A stretch of DNA of 64,000 nt from Acidobacteriota bacterium (GTDB lineage Bacteria; Actinomycetota; Acidimicrobiia; Acidimicrobiales; Palsa-688): NCBI GenBank assembly GCA_028876385.1, contig JAGWSF010000069.1:56569-120568 (forward strand), given 5' to 3'. Below the pieces are notes generated by a model. That model was not told where the DNA came from. It searched no databases and saw only the letters and a list, made by a program, of their open reading frames with translations. The translations under genes were made by a program, and so were the position numbers. Shown here one piece after another: positions 36,180 to 44,299 of the stretch. How positions within the stretch are numbered: the first letter of the stretch is position 1; each line of letters begins with the position of its first letter.

Positions 36180-39110
36180 GTGAGAGTCACAGCCCTCGGC
36201 CATCATGGTCGGGTGCCCGACCCTCTCCTCCTCGGCCGCAACGTGGTCGTCGGTCCGGGCGAACGTCCGCCGGCGCCGTGGTCGGACTGCGACCGCCGGG
36301 TGGTCGAGCGGATCGACCCCGACGCGGCCGCCGCCCTTCACGCCGAGTGGCGCGACCGGATCCCCCGGGTGATAGAGCTGCACCCGGGAACCGGGCTCGA
36401 CGACCCCCTGCGGCCGCCCGCCTATCCCGTCGAGGCCACCCAGCCCTGGGAGTGGCCGGTCGACCTCGACCTGCCCGGCGAACGCCTCCACCACGCGGTG
36501 TGGGCCAACTCCGAGGACGGGCGCCACGGTGGCCGCACGTGGCGTTGGGCCGACGAGGCCCGCCGGGCCGGGGCCGGACCCGGCCGCGGCGGCGCCGACG
36601 TCACCCTCCCCGACGGTCGTCTGGCGCTCTGCGACGGCGGCCCTCTGGCCTCGGACCTGGAGGGCCGGGTCGCCACCGCGGTGCTGCACCGGGTTTCGAT
36701 CGAGCACGGCTTTCTCGACCCCCTCGCCGGCACCGCCCCCACCCCCTCCGGACCGCTCGCCGCCGATCAGGCGGCCGCGGTTCGCGAGCCCCGGGCCGGG
36801 GCGCGCGTCCTGGCGCCGGCCGGTTCGGGCAAGACCCGGGTGCTGACCGAACGCGCCCGGGCCCTGGTCAGCTCGTGGGGCCTGCCTCCTGCCGCCCTCG
36901 CCCTCATCGCCTACAACGTGCGGGCCGCCGACGAGATGCGCCAGAGGTTGGGCGGGGTCCCCGGCCTGCGCATCCGCACCCTCAACGCGCTCGGCCTGCG
37001 GCTCAGCGGCCGGTCGACCACCCTCGACGAGCCGGAGGTCCGGCGGGTGCTCGCCCGGCTGGTCAACTTCCCCCGCCGAGCCGAGGCCGATCCGGCCGCG
37101 CCTTGGATCGAGGCTCTGAGCCGGGTCCGCCTTTCGCTGTCGGACCCCGCCGAGGTGGAGAGCTACATCGGCGACGTGTCGGACCTCGACGGGGTGGCCC
37201 GGGCCTACCGTTCGGAGCTGGCCCAGCGTGACGCCGTGGACTTCGACGAGCAGGTGGTGGCGGCCGTCGACCGGCTGCTCCACGACGTGGACTTCCGCCT
37301 CCGCAGCCAGCGCTTCGCCCGCATCCTGCTCGTCGACGAGTTCCAGGACCTCACCCCGGCCCATCTGCTGCTCATACGCCTCCTGAGCGGACCGGCCGGC
37401 GCGGTCTTCGCGGTGGGCGACGACGACCAGACGATCTACGGGTACGCCGGTGCCACGCCCCGGTGGCTGGTCGACTACCAGCGCTGGTTCCCGGGGTCGG
37501 CCTCCCACACCCTGGAGGTGAACTACCGCTGCCCACCCGCGGTGGTCGAAGCGGCCGCCAATCTGCTCACCCGCAACGCCATCCGGGTGCCCAAAGAGGT
37601 GCGGGCCGCCCGGCCGTCGGGAGGCGAGCTGACGGTGCTGCCGGCCGGCCCCGGACCAGCCGCGGTCACCGCCGGGCGAGTCGGCGCGCTGATCGACGCG
37701 GGCGTCGACCCGGCCGATATTGCCGTGCTGGCCCGGGTGAACGCGTCGCTGGTACCCGTCCAGGTCCTGCTCGGGAATCGCGCCATCCCGGTCAACAGCA
37801 GCGGGGACCGGCGCTTCGCCCAGCGCAGCGGGGTGCGCGGCGCCCTGGCCTGGCTGGAGGTGGCCGCCGCTCCCCCCGGGCAACTTCCCGGGGCGGCGCT
37901 GCGCGAGGCCGCCCGCCGGCCCAAACGGGGCATGAGCAACTCCCTCCTCGACCTGCTGGGCCGACCCCGAAGCGTCGAGTCGCTGGCCGCGCTGCCGGCC
38001 TGGCTGACGGCCAAGGGAAGCGCCCGTGACGCCGAACGGGTGGACCGCTTCGTCCGTGACGTGACCCTCGTCCGCCAGGCCGCCGGTCGAGGGACCGCGG
38101 GCATCCTCGAGGTCGTCCGTCACCACGTAGGAGGCGAAGGCCTGGACGCCAGCGCCTCGGCCCTCGACGGGTGGAGCCACGGCGCCATCGCCGCCCACGG
38201 CGATGACCTCGACGCCCTGTCCGAGCTGGCGGCCCTCGAGCCCGACCCGGGCCTCTTCCCGCTCTGGCTGGCCGATCAGCTGAGTGTCGCGTCCGATGAC
38301 AGGGGCGTCACCGTCGCCTCGATCCACGCCGTCAAAGGGCGCGAGTGGTCCCACGTCGTCATCCACCACGCCACCGCCGGGCTGATCCCGCACCGCCTGG
38401 CCGGTGACGTGGAGGAGGAGCGGCGGATATTCCACGTGGGGCTCACCCGCGCCATCGAATCGGCCACCGTGGTACCCGGTCCCGAGCCGTCCCCTTTCCT
38501 CGCCGAGCTGCTCACGCCGGGTCGCCCGGCTCCCGCCCGCCCACCCACCGCCGGGGACCCGGGCCGGGGGCGCCAGGCCGCCGGGGCGACCGCCCGGTCC
38601 GGCGCCGAAGGGCCGGCCACCCGCCGGAAATCCGGGACGCGTCCGGCCCCCGCCGGCGGTGGCGGCCCGACCGAGCTGCTGCCGGGTCGCCCAGGGACGG
38701 AGTTCGAGCTGGGGGGCCAGCCCCATGAGGTGGTCTCCGCCGGCCCCCGGGGGGCGGTGTGCCTGGTGGGGGGTGGCCCGGCCCGGACCAACGTCGAGTT
38801 CGGGACGGTCGTGGTCCACGACGCCAAGAGCCTGGTCCTGGCCCACCCGGGGGCCGAGGCCGCCTTCGCCGCTCTGCGCGAGTGGCGGGCCACCCGGGCG
38901 CGGGCCCTGCAGGTGCCGGCCTACGTGGTGTTCGACGACGCCACGCTGCGGGCGGTGGCGGTGAGCCTCCCGACGACGGAGGCGGCCCTGCTCGCCGTGC
39001 GCGGCATCGGACCGGCCAAGCTGGAGGCCTACGGTTCGGACCTGTTGGCGCTGGCCGAGGAGTGCCGCGCCTCTGCGGACGACCTGGGGGCGCCCCACCC
39101 TCCGTCGTGA
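36180..39110 (+). CDS. UvrD/PcrA-family superfamily-1 helicase with C-terminal HRDC domain
   Basis: A DNA helicase of about 976 residues. All SF1 motifs are visible: I APAGSGKTRVL (about residue 213), II LLVDEFQDLTP, III AVGDDDQTIYGYAGA, IV LEVNYRCPP, V VASIHAVKGREW, VI EERRIFHVGLTRA. Residues 1 to about 200 are an unassigned N-terminal extension. After an Ala/Pro/Gly-rich linker, an HRDC domain (AAFAALREWRATRARALQVP, RGIGPAKLEAYG) closes the protein. It resembles actinobacterial UvrD2-type enzymes. The start is uncertain: GTG 36180 lies two bases after the tRNA CCA end, and GTG 36213 is the alternative. A long minus-strand frame opposite it is only codon-bias shadow. Confidence 0.9.
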   Translation: MRVTALGHHGRVPDPLLLGRNVVVGPGERPPAPWSDCDRRVVERIDPDAAAALHAEWRDRIPRVIELHPGTGLDDPLRPPAYPVEATQPWEWPVDLDLPGERLHHAVWANSEDGRHGGRTWRWADEARRAGAGPGRGGADVTLPDGRLALCDGGPLASDLEGRVATAVLHRVSIEHGFLDPLAGTAPTPSGPLAADQAAAVREPRAGARVLAPAGSGKTRVLTERARALVSSWGLPPAALALIAYNVRAADEMRQRLGGVPGLRIRTLNALGLRLSGRSTTLDEPEVRRVLARLVNFPRRAEADPAAPWIEALSRVRLSLSDPAEVESYIGDVSDLDGVARAYRSELAQRDAVDFDEQVVAAVDRLLHDVDFRLRSQRFARILLVDEFQDLTPAHLLLIRLLSGPAGAVFAVGDDDQTIYGYAGATPRWLVDYQRWFPGSASHTLEVNYRCPPAVVEAAANLLTRNAIRVPKEVRAARPSGGELTVLPAGPGPAAVTAGRVGALIDAGVDPADIAVLARVNASLVPVQVLLGNRAIPVNSSGDRRFAQRSGVRGALAWLEVAAAPPGQLPGAALREAARRPKRGMSNSLLDLLGRPRSVESLAALPAWLTAKGSARDAERVDRFVRDVTLVRQAAGRGTAGILEVVRHHVGGEGLDASASALDGWSHGAIAAHGDDLDALSELAALEPDPGLFPLWLADQLSVASDDRGVTVASIHAVKGREWSHVVIHHATAGLIPHRLAGDVEEERRIFHVGLTRAIESATVVPGPEPSPFLAELLTPGRPAPARPPTAGDPGRGRQAAGATARSGAEGPATRRKSGTRPAPAGGGGPTELLPGRPGTEFELGGQPHEVVSAGPRGAVCLVGGGPARTNVEFGTVVVHDAKSLVLAHPGAEAAFAALREWRATRARALQVPAYVVFDDATLRAVAVSLPTTEAALLAVRGIGPAKLEAYGSDLLALAEECRASADDLGAPHPPS

Positions 39111-39245
39111 CCAAGGACCCCCAGCTGCTGTCTGTTCACCACCGTGCAGAACGGTCGGTTGGTCCGGGCCCCCCAGTCAACCCACGGTTTCGTCTGCAGC
39201 CCGGCGGCCTGCTACCGGTACTCATGAACGCCGAGGTCGACCCGC

Positions 39246-39251
39246 TAGCCT
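39246..39251 (+). promoter_or_regulatory. leaderless -10 element of the FrhB-like gene
   Basis: TAGCCT is followed by exactly 8 bases and the GTG at 39260, the same arrangement as at murA and bL37. It supports the GTG over the in-frame ATG at 39224. Confidence 0.55.
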
Positions 39252-39259
39252 CCACCCCC

Positions 39260-40432
39260 GTGACCGCCACCGATACCGCACCCGCCGCCAAGGAGCGCTG
39301 GCGGGCCCAATGGGCCGAGCTGTTCAGCGAGGTCGTGACCACCGGCCTGTGCACCGGGTGCGCCGGCTGCGTGGTGTCGTGCCCGCACGACGTCTTGGGC
39401 TACGACGACCAGAAGGGCGTGTACCGGCCCTTCCACCTCGAAGACGAACTGGGCCCCGCGGACTGCGGCCACGGACAGCGGGGCTGCACCAGCTGCACCC
39501 GGGCCTGCCCGCGCTTTCGCAACTGGGAGACCGAGGCCGACAGCCACCTGTTCGGCCGTTCCCGCGAGCCCGACGAGCTGGCCGGGGTGTCCAAGGACAT
39601 CTTCTTGGCCCGCGCCACCGATCCGACCGTGCACGAAACCGGTCAGGACGGCGGCCTCGTATCGGCCATCTTGCTGTGGTGCCTGGAGAACGACCGGATA
39701 GACGCCGCTCTCGTGTCCGCTCTCGAAGGTGACGGAAGCACCTGGAAAGCGGTCCCGGCCCTCGCTCGGACCCGGGAGGAGATCCTCGCCACCGCCGGGT
39801 CGCGCTACACGTACTCGGCCAACACCCTCGCCTACGCCCAGGCCATCGAGGCCGGCAACGAGAGGCTGGCCCTGGTGGGAATGGGCTGCCAGGCGTCGGT
39901 ACCGGGCATCATGCGGGCCCGCAAGGCGGGCAAACCCGGCCGCCGGCTGGGCCTGTCCATCGGGCTGCTGTGCTCGAAGACCTTCGACGATGCCATCTTC
40001 GACGAGCTGCTGGAGGCCAAGTACGGCCTGGCCCGCCAGGACATCAAGAAGATGAACATCAAGGGCGTGCTGCAAATATGGATGCGCGACGGCTCCTACC
40101 ACGAGGTCCCGCTCAAGGAGAGCCACGCCTGGACCCGCGAAGGGTGCAAGATGTGCCCCGACTTCGCCGCCGAGCACGCCGATATCTCCACCGGCGGCAT
40201 CGGGGCGTTCAACGACTGGACGCTGACCCTGGTCCGCACCGACACCGGCCGGGACATCATCGACGGGATGATCCGCGACGGTGTCATCGAGACCCGCCCC
40301 GGCGACGACGACCCGGGCGCCATCGCGCTGCTGCGCAAGCTGTCGATCGTGTCGCGGCGGCGCTGGCCCGACCAGGCGGTGGCCGCCCCCAAGCTCGGGG
40401 TGCCGCCCCCCAAACCGAAAGTCGCCGGCTGA
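39260..40432 (+). CDS. coenzyme F420 hydrogenase/dehydrogenase beta-subunit family iron-sulphur flavoprotein
   Basis: A 390-residue FrhB-type protein. The N-terminal ferredoxin motif C31-x2-C34-x2-C37-x3-C41 (GLCTGCAGCVVSCP) and a second cysteine set (CGHGQRGCTSCTRACPR) bind Fe-S clusters. The central domain (TGQDGGLVSAILLWCLENDRID, LVGMGCQASVPGIMRA, GLLCSKTF) is the F420/FAD-binding FrhB fold. It may oxidise or reduce F420 with a ferredoxin-like partner. No hydrogenase subunits are near, so a free-standing F420-dehydrogenase role is likely. The GTG at 39260 is used because a TAGCCT element lies 8 bases upstream; an ATG at 39224 is possible. Confidence 0.87.
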   Translation: MTATDTAPAAKERWRAQWAELFSEVVTTGLCTGCAGCVVSCPHDVLGYDDQKGVYRPFHLEDELGPADCGHGQRGCTSCTRACPRFRNWETEADSHLFGRSREPDELAGVSKDIFLARATDPTVHETGQDGGLVSAILLWCLENDRIDAALVSALEGDGSTWKAVPALARTREEILATAGSRYTYSANTLAYAQAIEAGNERLALVGMGCQASVPGIMRARKAGKPGRRLGLSIGLLCSKTFDDAIFDELLEAKYGLARQDIKKMNIKGVLQIWMRDGSYHEVPLKESHAWTREGCKMCPDFAAEHADISTGGIGAFNDWTLTLVRTDTGRDIIDGMIRDGVIETRPGDDDPGAIALLRKLSIVSRRRWPDQAVAAPKLGVPPPKPKVAG

Positions 40433-40460
40433 GCCGGCCCTTCGGGGAGATCCCGGACCT

Positions 40461-41147
40461 CTAGCGCAGATCGACCGCCGCCGGGTCCAGCCCGGCGGCG
40501 CGCATGCGCTCCTGCACGGCCAGGGTCTGCGGTGGGGGGGTTCCCCGCCTCATCCCCTGCCATATGTCCCCGTCCTCGGCCCAGACGTGGCAGGTGTCCT
40601 TCATGAACCCGACCGCCCGCAACGAGCCACCGGTGGGGGCGTCGGCCGTGCCGGCCGACGCTCGGCGCATGGTGAACACCGACTGCAGGGCGACGGGGGC
40701 CATGGCCTGCAGGAGGGCGGTGGTGTGGCTGCAGCCCCTCGGGCCGCCGAAGCGCCGTCGCACCTCGTGGGTGAAACCGCGGGCGATCGACAGGCCGACC
40801 AGCTCCTGGTAGTGGCCGGCGATGCTCGGGCAGGTCAGTTGGGGGAAGGTCTCGAAGACCACCTCCGCGGCGGTGATGGTGAGCTCGGGGAACGACACCG
40901 TCAGATCGAGGATCATGTGGTGGATGGGCATGGGCCGACCGTCGTCGGTACCCCCGGCCGCCCTGATGCGCGCCGCCACCGAGGCTCCGGGGCGTATGTC
41001 CATCACCGCACCGCGCAGCAGCATGGCCTGATCCGACAGGCGGTAGGCCCGCACCGAGTAGTCCCGGGCGTGGAGGGGCTCGAGGTCGGGCTCGGGGGGC
41101 AGGAGCTCCGGATGGTCATCCCACCCCGGGGTTCCCGGGCCGGTCAC
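40461..41147 (-). CDS. DUF2889 family protein
   Basis: A 228-residue protein of the uncharacterised DUF2889 family. Recognisable parts are the opening HARDYSVRAYRLSDQAMLLRG, the central HHMILDLTVSFPELTITAAEV, and the late RGCSHTTALLQAMAPVALQS with a conserved Cys-x-His that could bind metal. The GTG at 41147 overlaps the stop of the PPOX gene (GTGA), so the two are co-translated. Members occur in actinobacterial and proteobacterial catabolic contexts, but no reaction is known to me. It converges with the FrhB-like gene. Confidence 0.82.
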   Translation of the reverse strand: MTGPGTPGWDDHPELLPPEPDLEPLHARDYSVRAYRLSDQAMLLRGAVMDIRPGASVAARIRAAGGTDDGRPMPIHHMILDLTVSFPELTITAAEVVFETFPQLTCPSIAGHYQELVGLSIARGFTHEVRRRFGGPRGCSHTTALLQAMAPVALQSVFTMRRASAGTADAPTGGSLRAVGFMKDTCHVWAEDGDIWQGMRRGTPPPQTLAVQERMRAAGLDPAAVDLR

Positions 41148-41596
41148 AGCTTGCGGTGGTCCCAGGACACGATCTTGTCGACGTCGACGGTTACCAGTAC
41201 CCGGTTGTGGAGCATGGCGTTCAGCCCGTCGCGCTGGCTCTCGTCCCAAGGTCCCACGTAGCGCTCCCACACCGATTTACCCAGCTCCCAGATGGAGTCG
41301 GCATCGTCGATGATGCGGGCCTTTCCGACCAGCTCGACGCCGCGCAACTGGTCGTAGCTGTCCCCCGCCTCGACCAGAACGGTGATGCGGGGATCGCGTT
41401 TGAAATTCTGGACCTTCTGCGACTTGGCCTTGGTCTCGAAGGTGACCGCTCCGTGGAGGAACCCGTACCACATGGCCACCGCATGGATGGACCCGTCGGG
41501 GTGCATCGAGCAGAGCGTGGCGGTGCGCTCCTCGTGGAGGAAGGCCTCGATTTCCTCGTCGGTCATCTTGATCTGGCTGCGGCGGTTGTCCCCCAT
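41144..41596 (-). CDS. pyridoxamine 5'-phosphate oxidase-like / F420-dependent flavin-reductase-like protein
   Basis: A 150-residue split-barrel protein of the PPOX family: DEEIEAFLHEERTATLCSMH, DGSIHAVAMWYGFLHGAVTF, TKAKSQKVQNFKRDPRITV and VELVGKARI. These form the FMN/F420-binding barrel. Actinobacterial members of this size are often F420-dependent reductases, which fits the F420-type gene across the intergenic space, but cofactor choice cannot be read here. Start at ATG 41596. The next gene (DUF2889) is coupled. Confidence 0.85.
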   Translation of the reverse strand: MGDNRRSQIKMTDEEIEAFLHEERTATLCSMHPDGSIHAVAMWYGFLHGAVTFETKAKSQKVQNFKRDPRITVLVEAGDSYDQLRGVELVGKARIIDDADSIWELGKSVWERYVGPWDESQRDGLNAMLHNRVLVTVDVDKIVSWDHRKL

Positions 41597-41679
41597 AGTG
41601 GGAGCAGCCTGCCACAGCCGGAGCCGGGGGTTCTAACCAGGAGAGGCGCGGACCGGCGACCCGGTACCGGGCGTGCTCG

Positions 41680-41778
41680 CTAGCGGCCGGCGCGACGCTG
41701 CCAGCGGGTCGCCTTCAGCATCTTCTTGTGCTTCTTCTTCCTCATGCGCTTTCGGCGCTTCTTTATCAGCGAACCCAC
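41680..41778 (-). CDS. small ribosomal protein bS22 (AURKAIP1/COX24-like), 32 residues
   Basis: A tiny, extremely basic protein that reads V-G-S-L-I-KKRRKRM-RKKKHKKML-KATRWQRR. It matches the mycobacterial small-subunit protein bS22, whose family begins GSVIKKRRKRM-KKKHRK. Genes this short are usually missed. The GTG at 41778 lies 9 bases after a TAGTGT -10 that has a TTGTCG -35 at 18-base spacing, so translation is probably leaderless. It stands alone, 151 bases upstream of ispE on the same strand. Confidence 0.88.
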   Translation of the reverse strand: MGSLIKKRRKRMRKKKHKKMLKATRWQRRAGR

Positions 41779-41787
41779 GAAGAGGAG

Positions 41788-41817
41788 ACACTAGTCCGTT
41801 TGGTGGTGCGGCGACAA
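41788..41817 (-). promoter_or_regulatory. promoter of bS22
   Basis: On the minus strand, TTGTCG (41817-41812) and TAGTGT (41793-41788) are 18 bases apart. The -10 sits 9 bases from the GTG start, so the transcript would begin at or next to the start codon. Confidence 0.6.
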
Positions 41818-41859
41818 ACGCCGCCCCCTGACCGTCGGCCGGCCCCGCCGGCGTGCGCC

Positions 41860-41890
41860 GCGCCCTTGCCATGCGCCCTTGCCATGCGCT
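41860..41890. repeat. 13-base tandem repeat
   Basis: GCGCCCTTGCCAT occurs twice perfectly, followed by a partial third copy, in the non-coding stretch between ispE and bS22. No function is evident. Confidence 0.5.
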
Positions 41891-41929
41891 CTTCGCCCTG
41901 CGGCCTTCCCGCCCACCGGCGGCCCGGCG

Positions 41930-42652
41930 TCAGCGATCCACCCTCACGACGGTTCGTCCGGGACCCTCGTGGGCCCCCGGTACGAACCACGTGGCCCCGC
42001 TGCCGGCCAGCTGCGGCACCTCGCCGGTCGCCTCCCCGAGACGGTCCCGCCACCGGGCCAGTTCGGGGGCCACCACGAGTGCGGCCGGCTCGAGATCGTT
42101 GCCGTGCTCGCCGACCGGTCCGCCCAGAGCGTCCCACGCCCGGTACACCTCGACCGTCGACACCGCCAATGGGGGTACCACCAGCGTGTAGGGCCGCCCT
42201 CTGACCTCCTCGAAGGGTAACGGCTCGATCACCTCCCCGATCCCCGTCACCCTCGCCCGGCCTCCGGCGAGGCAGAACGGGACGTCGGCGCCGAGGGAGG
42301 CGGCCACCTCGGCGTCGTCGACGCCCGCCCAGCGCAGAACCGCGGCGGCGTCGGCCGAGCCGCCGCCGAGGCCGCCACCGGTCGGGATGCGCTTGTCGAG
42401 CGCGACCGCCGCCTTCCGTCCGACCAGGCGGAGGGCCCGCTGGACCAGGTTCTCGTCGCCGGCTGGCACCTCGCGCCCAGCCCCCAGCCCGGTGACGGTG
42501 AAGCTGTCACCCTCACCCAACTGCAACACGTCGGCCAGGTCCAGGGTGACCATCTCGGAGTCGATCAGGTGGTACCCATCGGCCCTGACCCCGGTGATCC
42601 GCAACGACAGCGTCAGCTTGGCCCGGGCCTGGACCACCACGGGGGCGCTCAC
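41930..42652 (-). CDS. ispE: 4-diphosphocytidyl-2-C-methyl-D-erythritol kinase
   Basis: A 240-residue GHMP kinase of the non-mevalonate (MEP) isoprenoid pathway. It opens with ARAKLTLSLRITGVRADGYH, has the ATP-binding loop PTGGGLGGGSADAAAVL and SLGADVPFCLAGGRARVTG, and ends in a shortened GHMP C-domain with AGSGATWFV. It is a little shorter than typical (280-300 residues). The GTG start overlaps the ksgA stop (GTGA). Confidence 0.93.
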   Translation of the reverse strand: MSAPVVVQARAKLTLSLRITGVRADGYHLIDSEMVTLDLADVLQLGEGDSFTVTGLGAGREVPAGDENLVQRALRLVGRKAAVALDKRIPTGGGLGGGSADAAAVLRWAGVDDAEVAASLGADVPFCLAGGRARVTGIGEVIEPLPFEEVRGRPYTLVVPPLAVSTVEVYRAWDALGGPVGEHGNDLEPAALVVAPELARWRDRLGEATGEVPQLAGSGATWFVPGAHEGPGRTVVRVDR

Positions 42653-43548
42653 TCGAAGCTCTTGCCGGCCAGGCGGCCCCGGCCGGCCACGTCGGGCCGT
42701 TCGACCACATCGGGCCTTCCGACCACACCCGGCTGTCCGGCCAGCCGCCCCCAGGCCTCCACGTCGAGCTCCTCGGCCCGGGCCTCGGGGGCGACCCCCG
42801 CCGTCTCAAAGGCCGCCGGGTCCATCACCGCAGCCAGTGATCGGCGCAGCATCTTGCGCCGGGTCGCGAACCCGGCCCGGACCAGCGCGAACAGCCGATC
42901 GGGGTCGACCAGAGCGGGGTCGACGGCGGGGACCGGCCGGCGGCGGATGTCCACCAGCACCGACTCCACCTTGGGCCTCGGCTGGAACACGCTCGCCGGC
43001 ACCCGGCCCACCAGGCGGGCCTCGGACCAGTAGGCCACCTTCACCGATACCGCCCCGTAAGGCCCGTCTCCGGGTCGGGCCACCAGGCGTTCGCCCACCT
43101 CGCGCTGCACCATCACCAGCATGCGCTCCACGAGTGGCACGGAGTCGAGAAGGTCGGCGATCAACGGGGTGGCGATGTTGTACGGGAGGTTGGCTACGAG
43201 CACCCAACCCGGTCGCCCCTGCAGCAGTTCCGACCAGTCCACCCGCATGGCGTCGGCGTGGACCACCACCACCCGGTCGAGGCCCGACAGGGTCTCGCCG
43301 AGCGGGGCGAGCAGATGCCGGTCGGCCTCGACCGCCACGATCGACGCGCCGGTCTCGGCCAGGGCCAGCGTGAGCGAGCCGAGACCGGGGCCGACCTCCA
43401 CCACCCGGTCTCCCGGACCGACCCCGGCGAGCCGGGCGATCCGCCGGACGGTGTTGGGATCGGCCACGAAATTCTGACCCAGGGCCCGGCTCGGGCGCAG
43501 ACCGTAGCGGGTCAGGAGTGCGGCGATGTCGCTCTGCGACAGGGTCAT
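42649..43548 (-). CDS. rsmA: 16S rRNA dimethyladenosine transferase (KsgA)
   Basis: A 299-residue SAM-dependent methyltransferase that dimethylates A1518/A1519 of 16S rRNA. It has ALGQNFVADPNTVRRIARLAG at the N-terminus, SAM motif VVEVGPGLGSLTLAL, catalytic NLPYNIATPLI and FQPRPKVESVLVDI. The last ~35 residues contain imperfect Val-Gly-Arg-Pro-Asp repeats and lie beyond the conserved fold. The ATG at 43548 overlaps the tatD stop. It is third of the metG-tatD-ksgA-ispE operon. Confidence 0.95.
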   Translation of the reverse strand: MTLSQSDIAALLTRYGLRPSRALGQNFVADPNTVRRIARLAGVGPGDRVVEVGPGLGSLTLALAETGASIVAVEADRHLLAPLGETLSGLDRVVVVHADAMRVDWSELLQGRPGWVLVANLPYNIATPLIADLLDSVPLVERMLVMVQREVGERLVARPGDGPYGAVSVKVAYWSEARLVGRVPASVFQPRPKVESVLVDIRRRPVPAVDPALVDPDRLFALVRAGFATRRKMLRRSLAAVMDPAAFETAGVAPEARAEELDVEAWGRLAGQPGVVGRPDVVERPDVAGRGRLAGKSFE

Positions 43549-44297
43549 TCGGGCAGGCCGAACACGGTCGAGGCGTTCTCCCATGTGGCCCGGGCCACCT
43601 CCTCGACGGGCCGCCCCTGGACCTCCGCCACCGCCGCGCCGACCAGGGCCACCCAGGCCGGGCGGTTGGGTCGGCCCCGGTTGGGAACCGGGGCCAGGAA
43701 GGGGGCGTCGGTCTCGACCAGGACCCGGTCGAGCGGGCACAGGCGCGCCGCGGAGCGGATGTCGGCGGCGTTCTTGAAGGTGATGATGCCGCTGAAGGAC
43801 AGGTAGGCGCCCAGGTCCAGGGCCCGCCGGGCCTCGTCGGGGCCGCCGCTGAAGCAGTGGACGATCCACCTCGGGGGCAGCGGTCCCGACTCCAGAATGG
43901 AGAAGGTGTCGTCCCACGCGTCGCGGGTGTGGATGACCAGAGTCAGGTCCAACCGCCGGGCCAGGTCTATCTGGGCCCGGAACACCTCGTGCTGAACAGC
44001 CCGGGGTGAGTGCTCGTAGAAGTAGTCCAGACCGCACTCGCCCACCCCGACCACCCCGACCGGGGTCGGGTCGAGGAGGGCGGCGATGCCTTCCACGCCG
44101 TCGGTGGCGTCGTGGGGATGGAGGCCCACGGTGGCGTAGACGTGGTCGTGGCGGCGGGCCGCTTCGATGGCCGCGACCGAGGTTTCGACGCCGGTCCCGA
44201 TGGTGACCAGTCGGGTTACGCCGGCCGCCGCGGCCTCTGCGACTGCGTCATCCCCCACTCCGTCGAAACCGAGGTGGCAATGGCTGTCGGTCCACAT
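43545..44297 (-). CDS. tatD: TatD family metal-dependent deoxyribonuclease
   Basis: A 250-residue TIM-barrel hydrolase with the metal-binding DSHCHLGF, YATVGLHPHDAT, VGECGLDYFYEHS (Glu ligand), VIHTRDAWDDT, IVHCFSGGPDEA and LVETDAPFLAP. TatD/YcfH proteins are 3' exonucleases or D-aminoacyl-type hydrolases. The ATG at 44297 lies two bases after the metG stop. Confidence 0.94.
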   Translation of the reverse strand: MWTDSHCHLGFDGVGDDAVAEAAAAGVTRLVTIGTGVETSVAAIEAARRHDHVYATVGLHPHDATDGVEGIAALLDPTPVGVVGVGECGLDYFYEHSPRAVQHEVFRAQIDLARRLDLTLVIHTRDAWDDTFSILESGPLPPRWIVHCFSGGPDEARRALDLGAYLSFSGIITFKNAADIRSAARLCPLDRVLVETDAPFLAPVPNRGRPNRPAWVALVGAAVAEVQGRPVEEVARATWENASTVFGLPE

Positions 44298-44299
44298 GC

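Noticed and set aside
36114..39098. Very long open frame on the minus strand opposite the UvrD-type helicase
   Set aside because: Its translation is low-complexity Gly/Arg/Pro/His/Val with no domain, while the plus strand has all helicase motifs. Strong GC bias at third positions creates such antisense frames.
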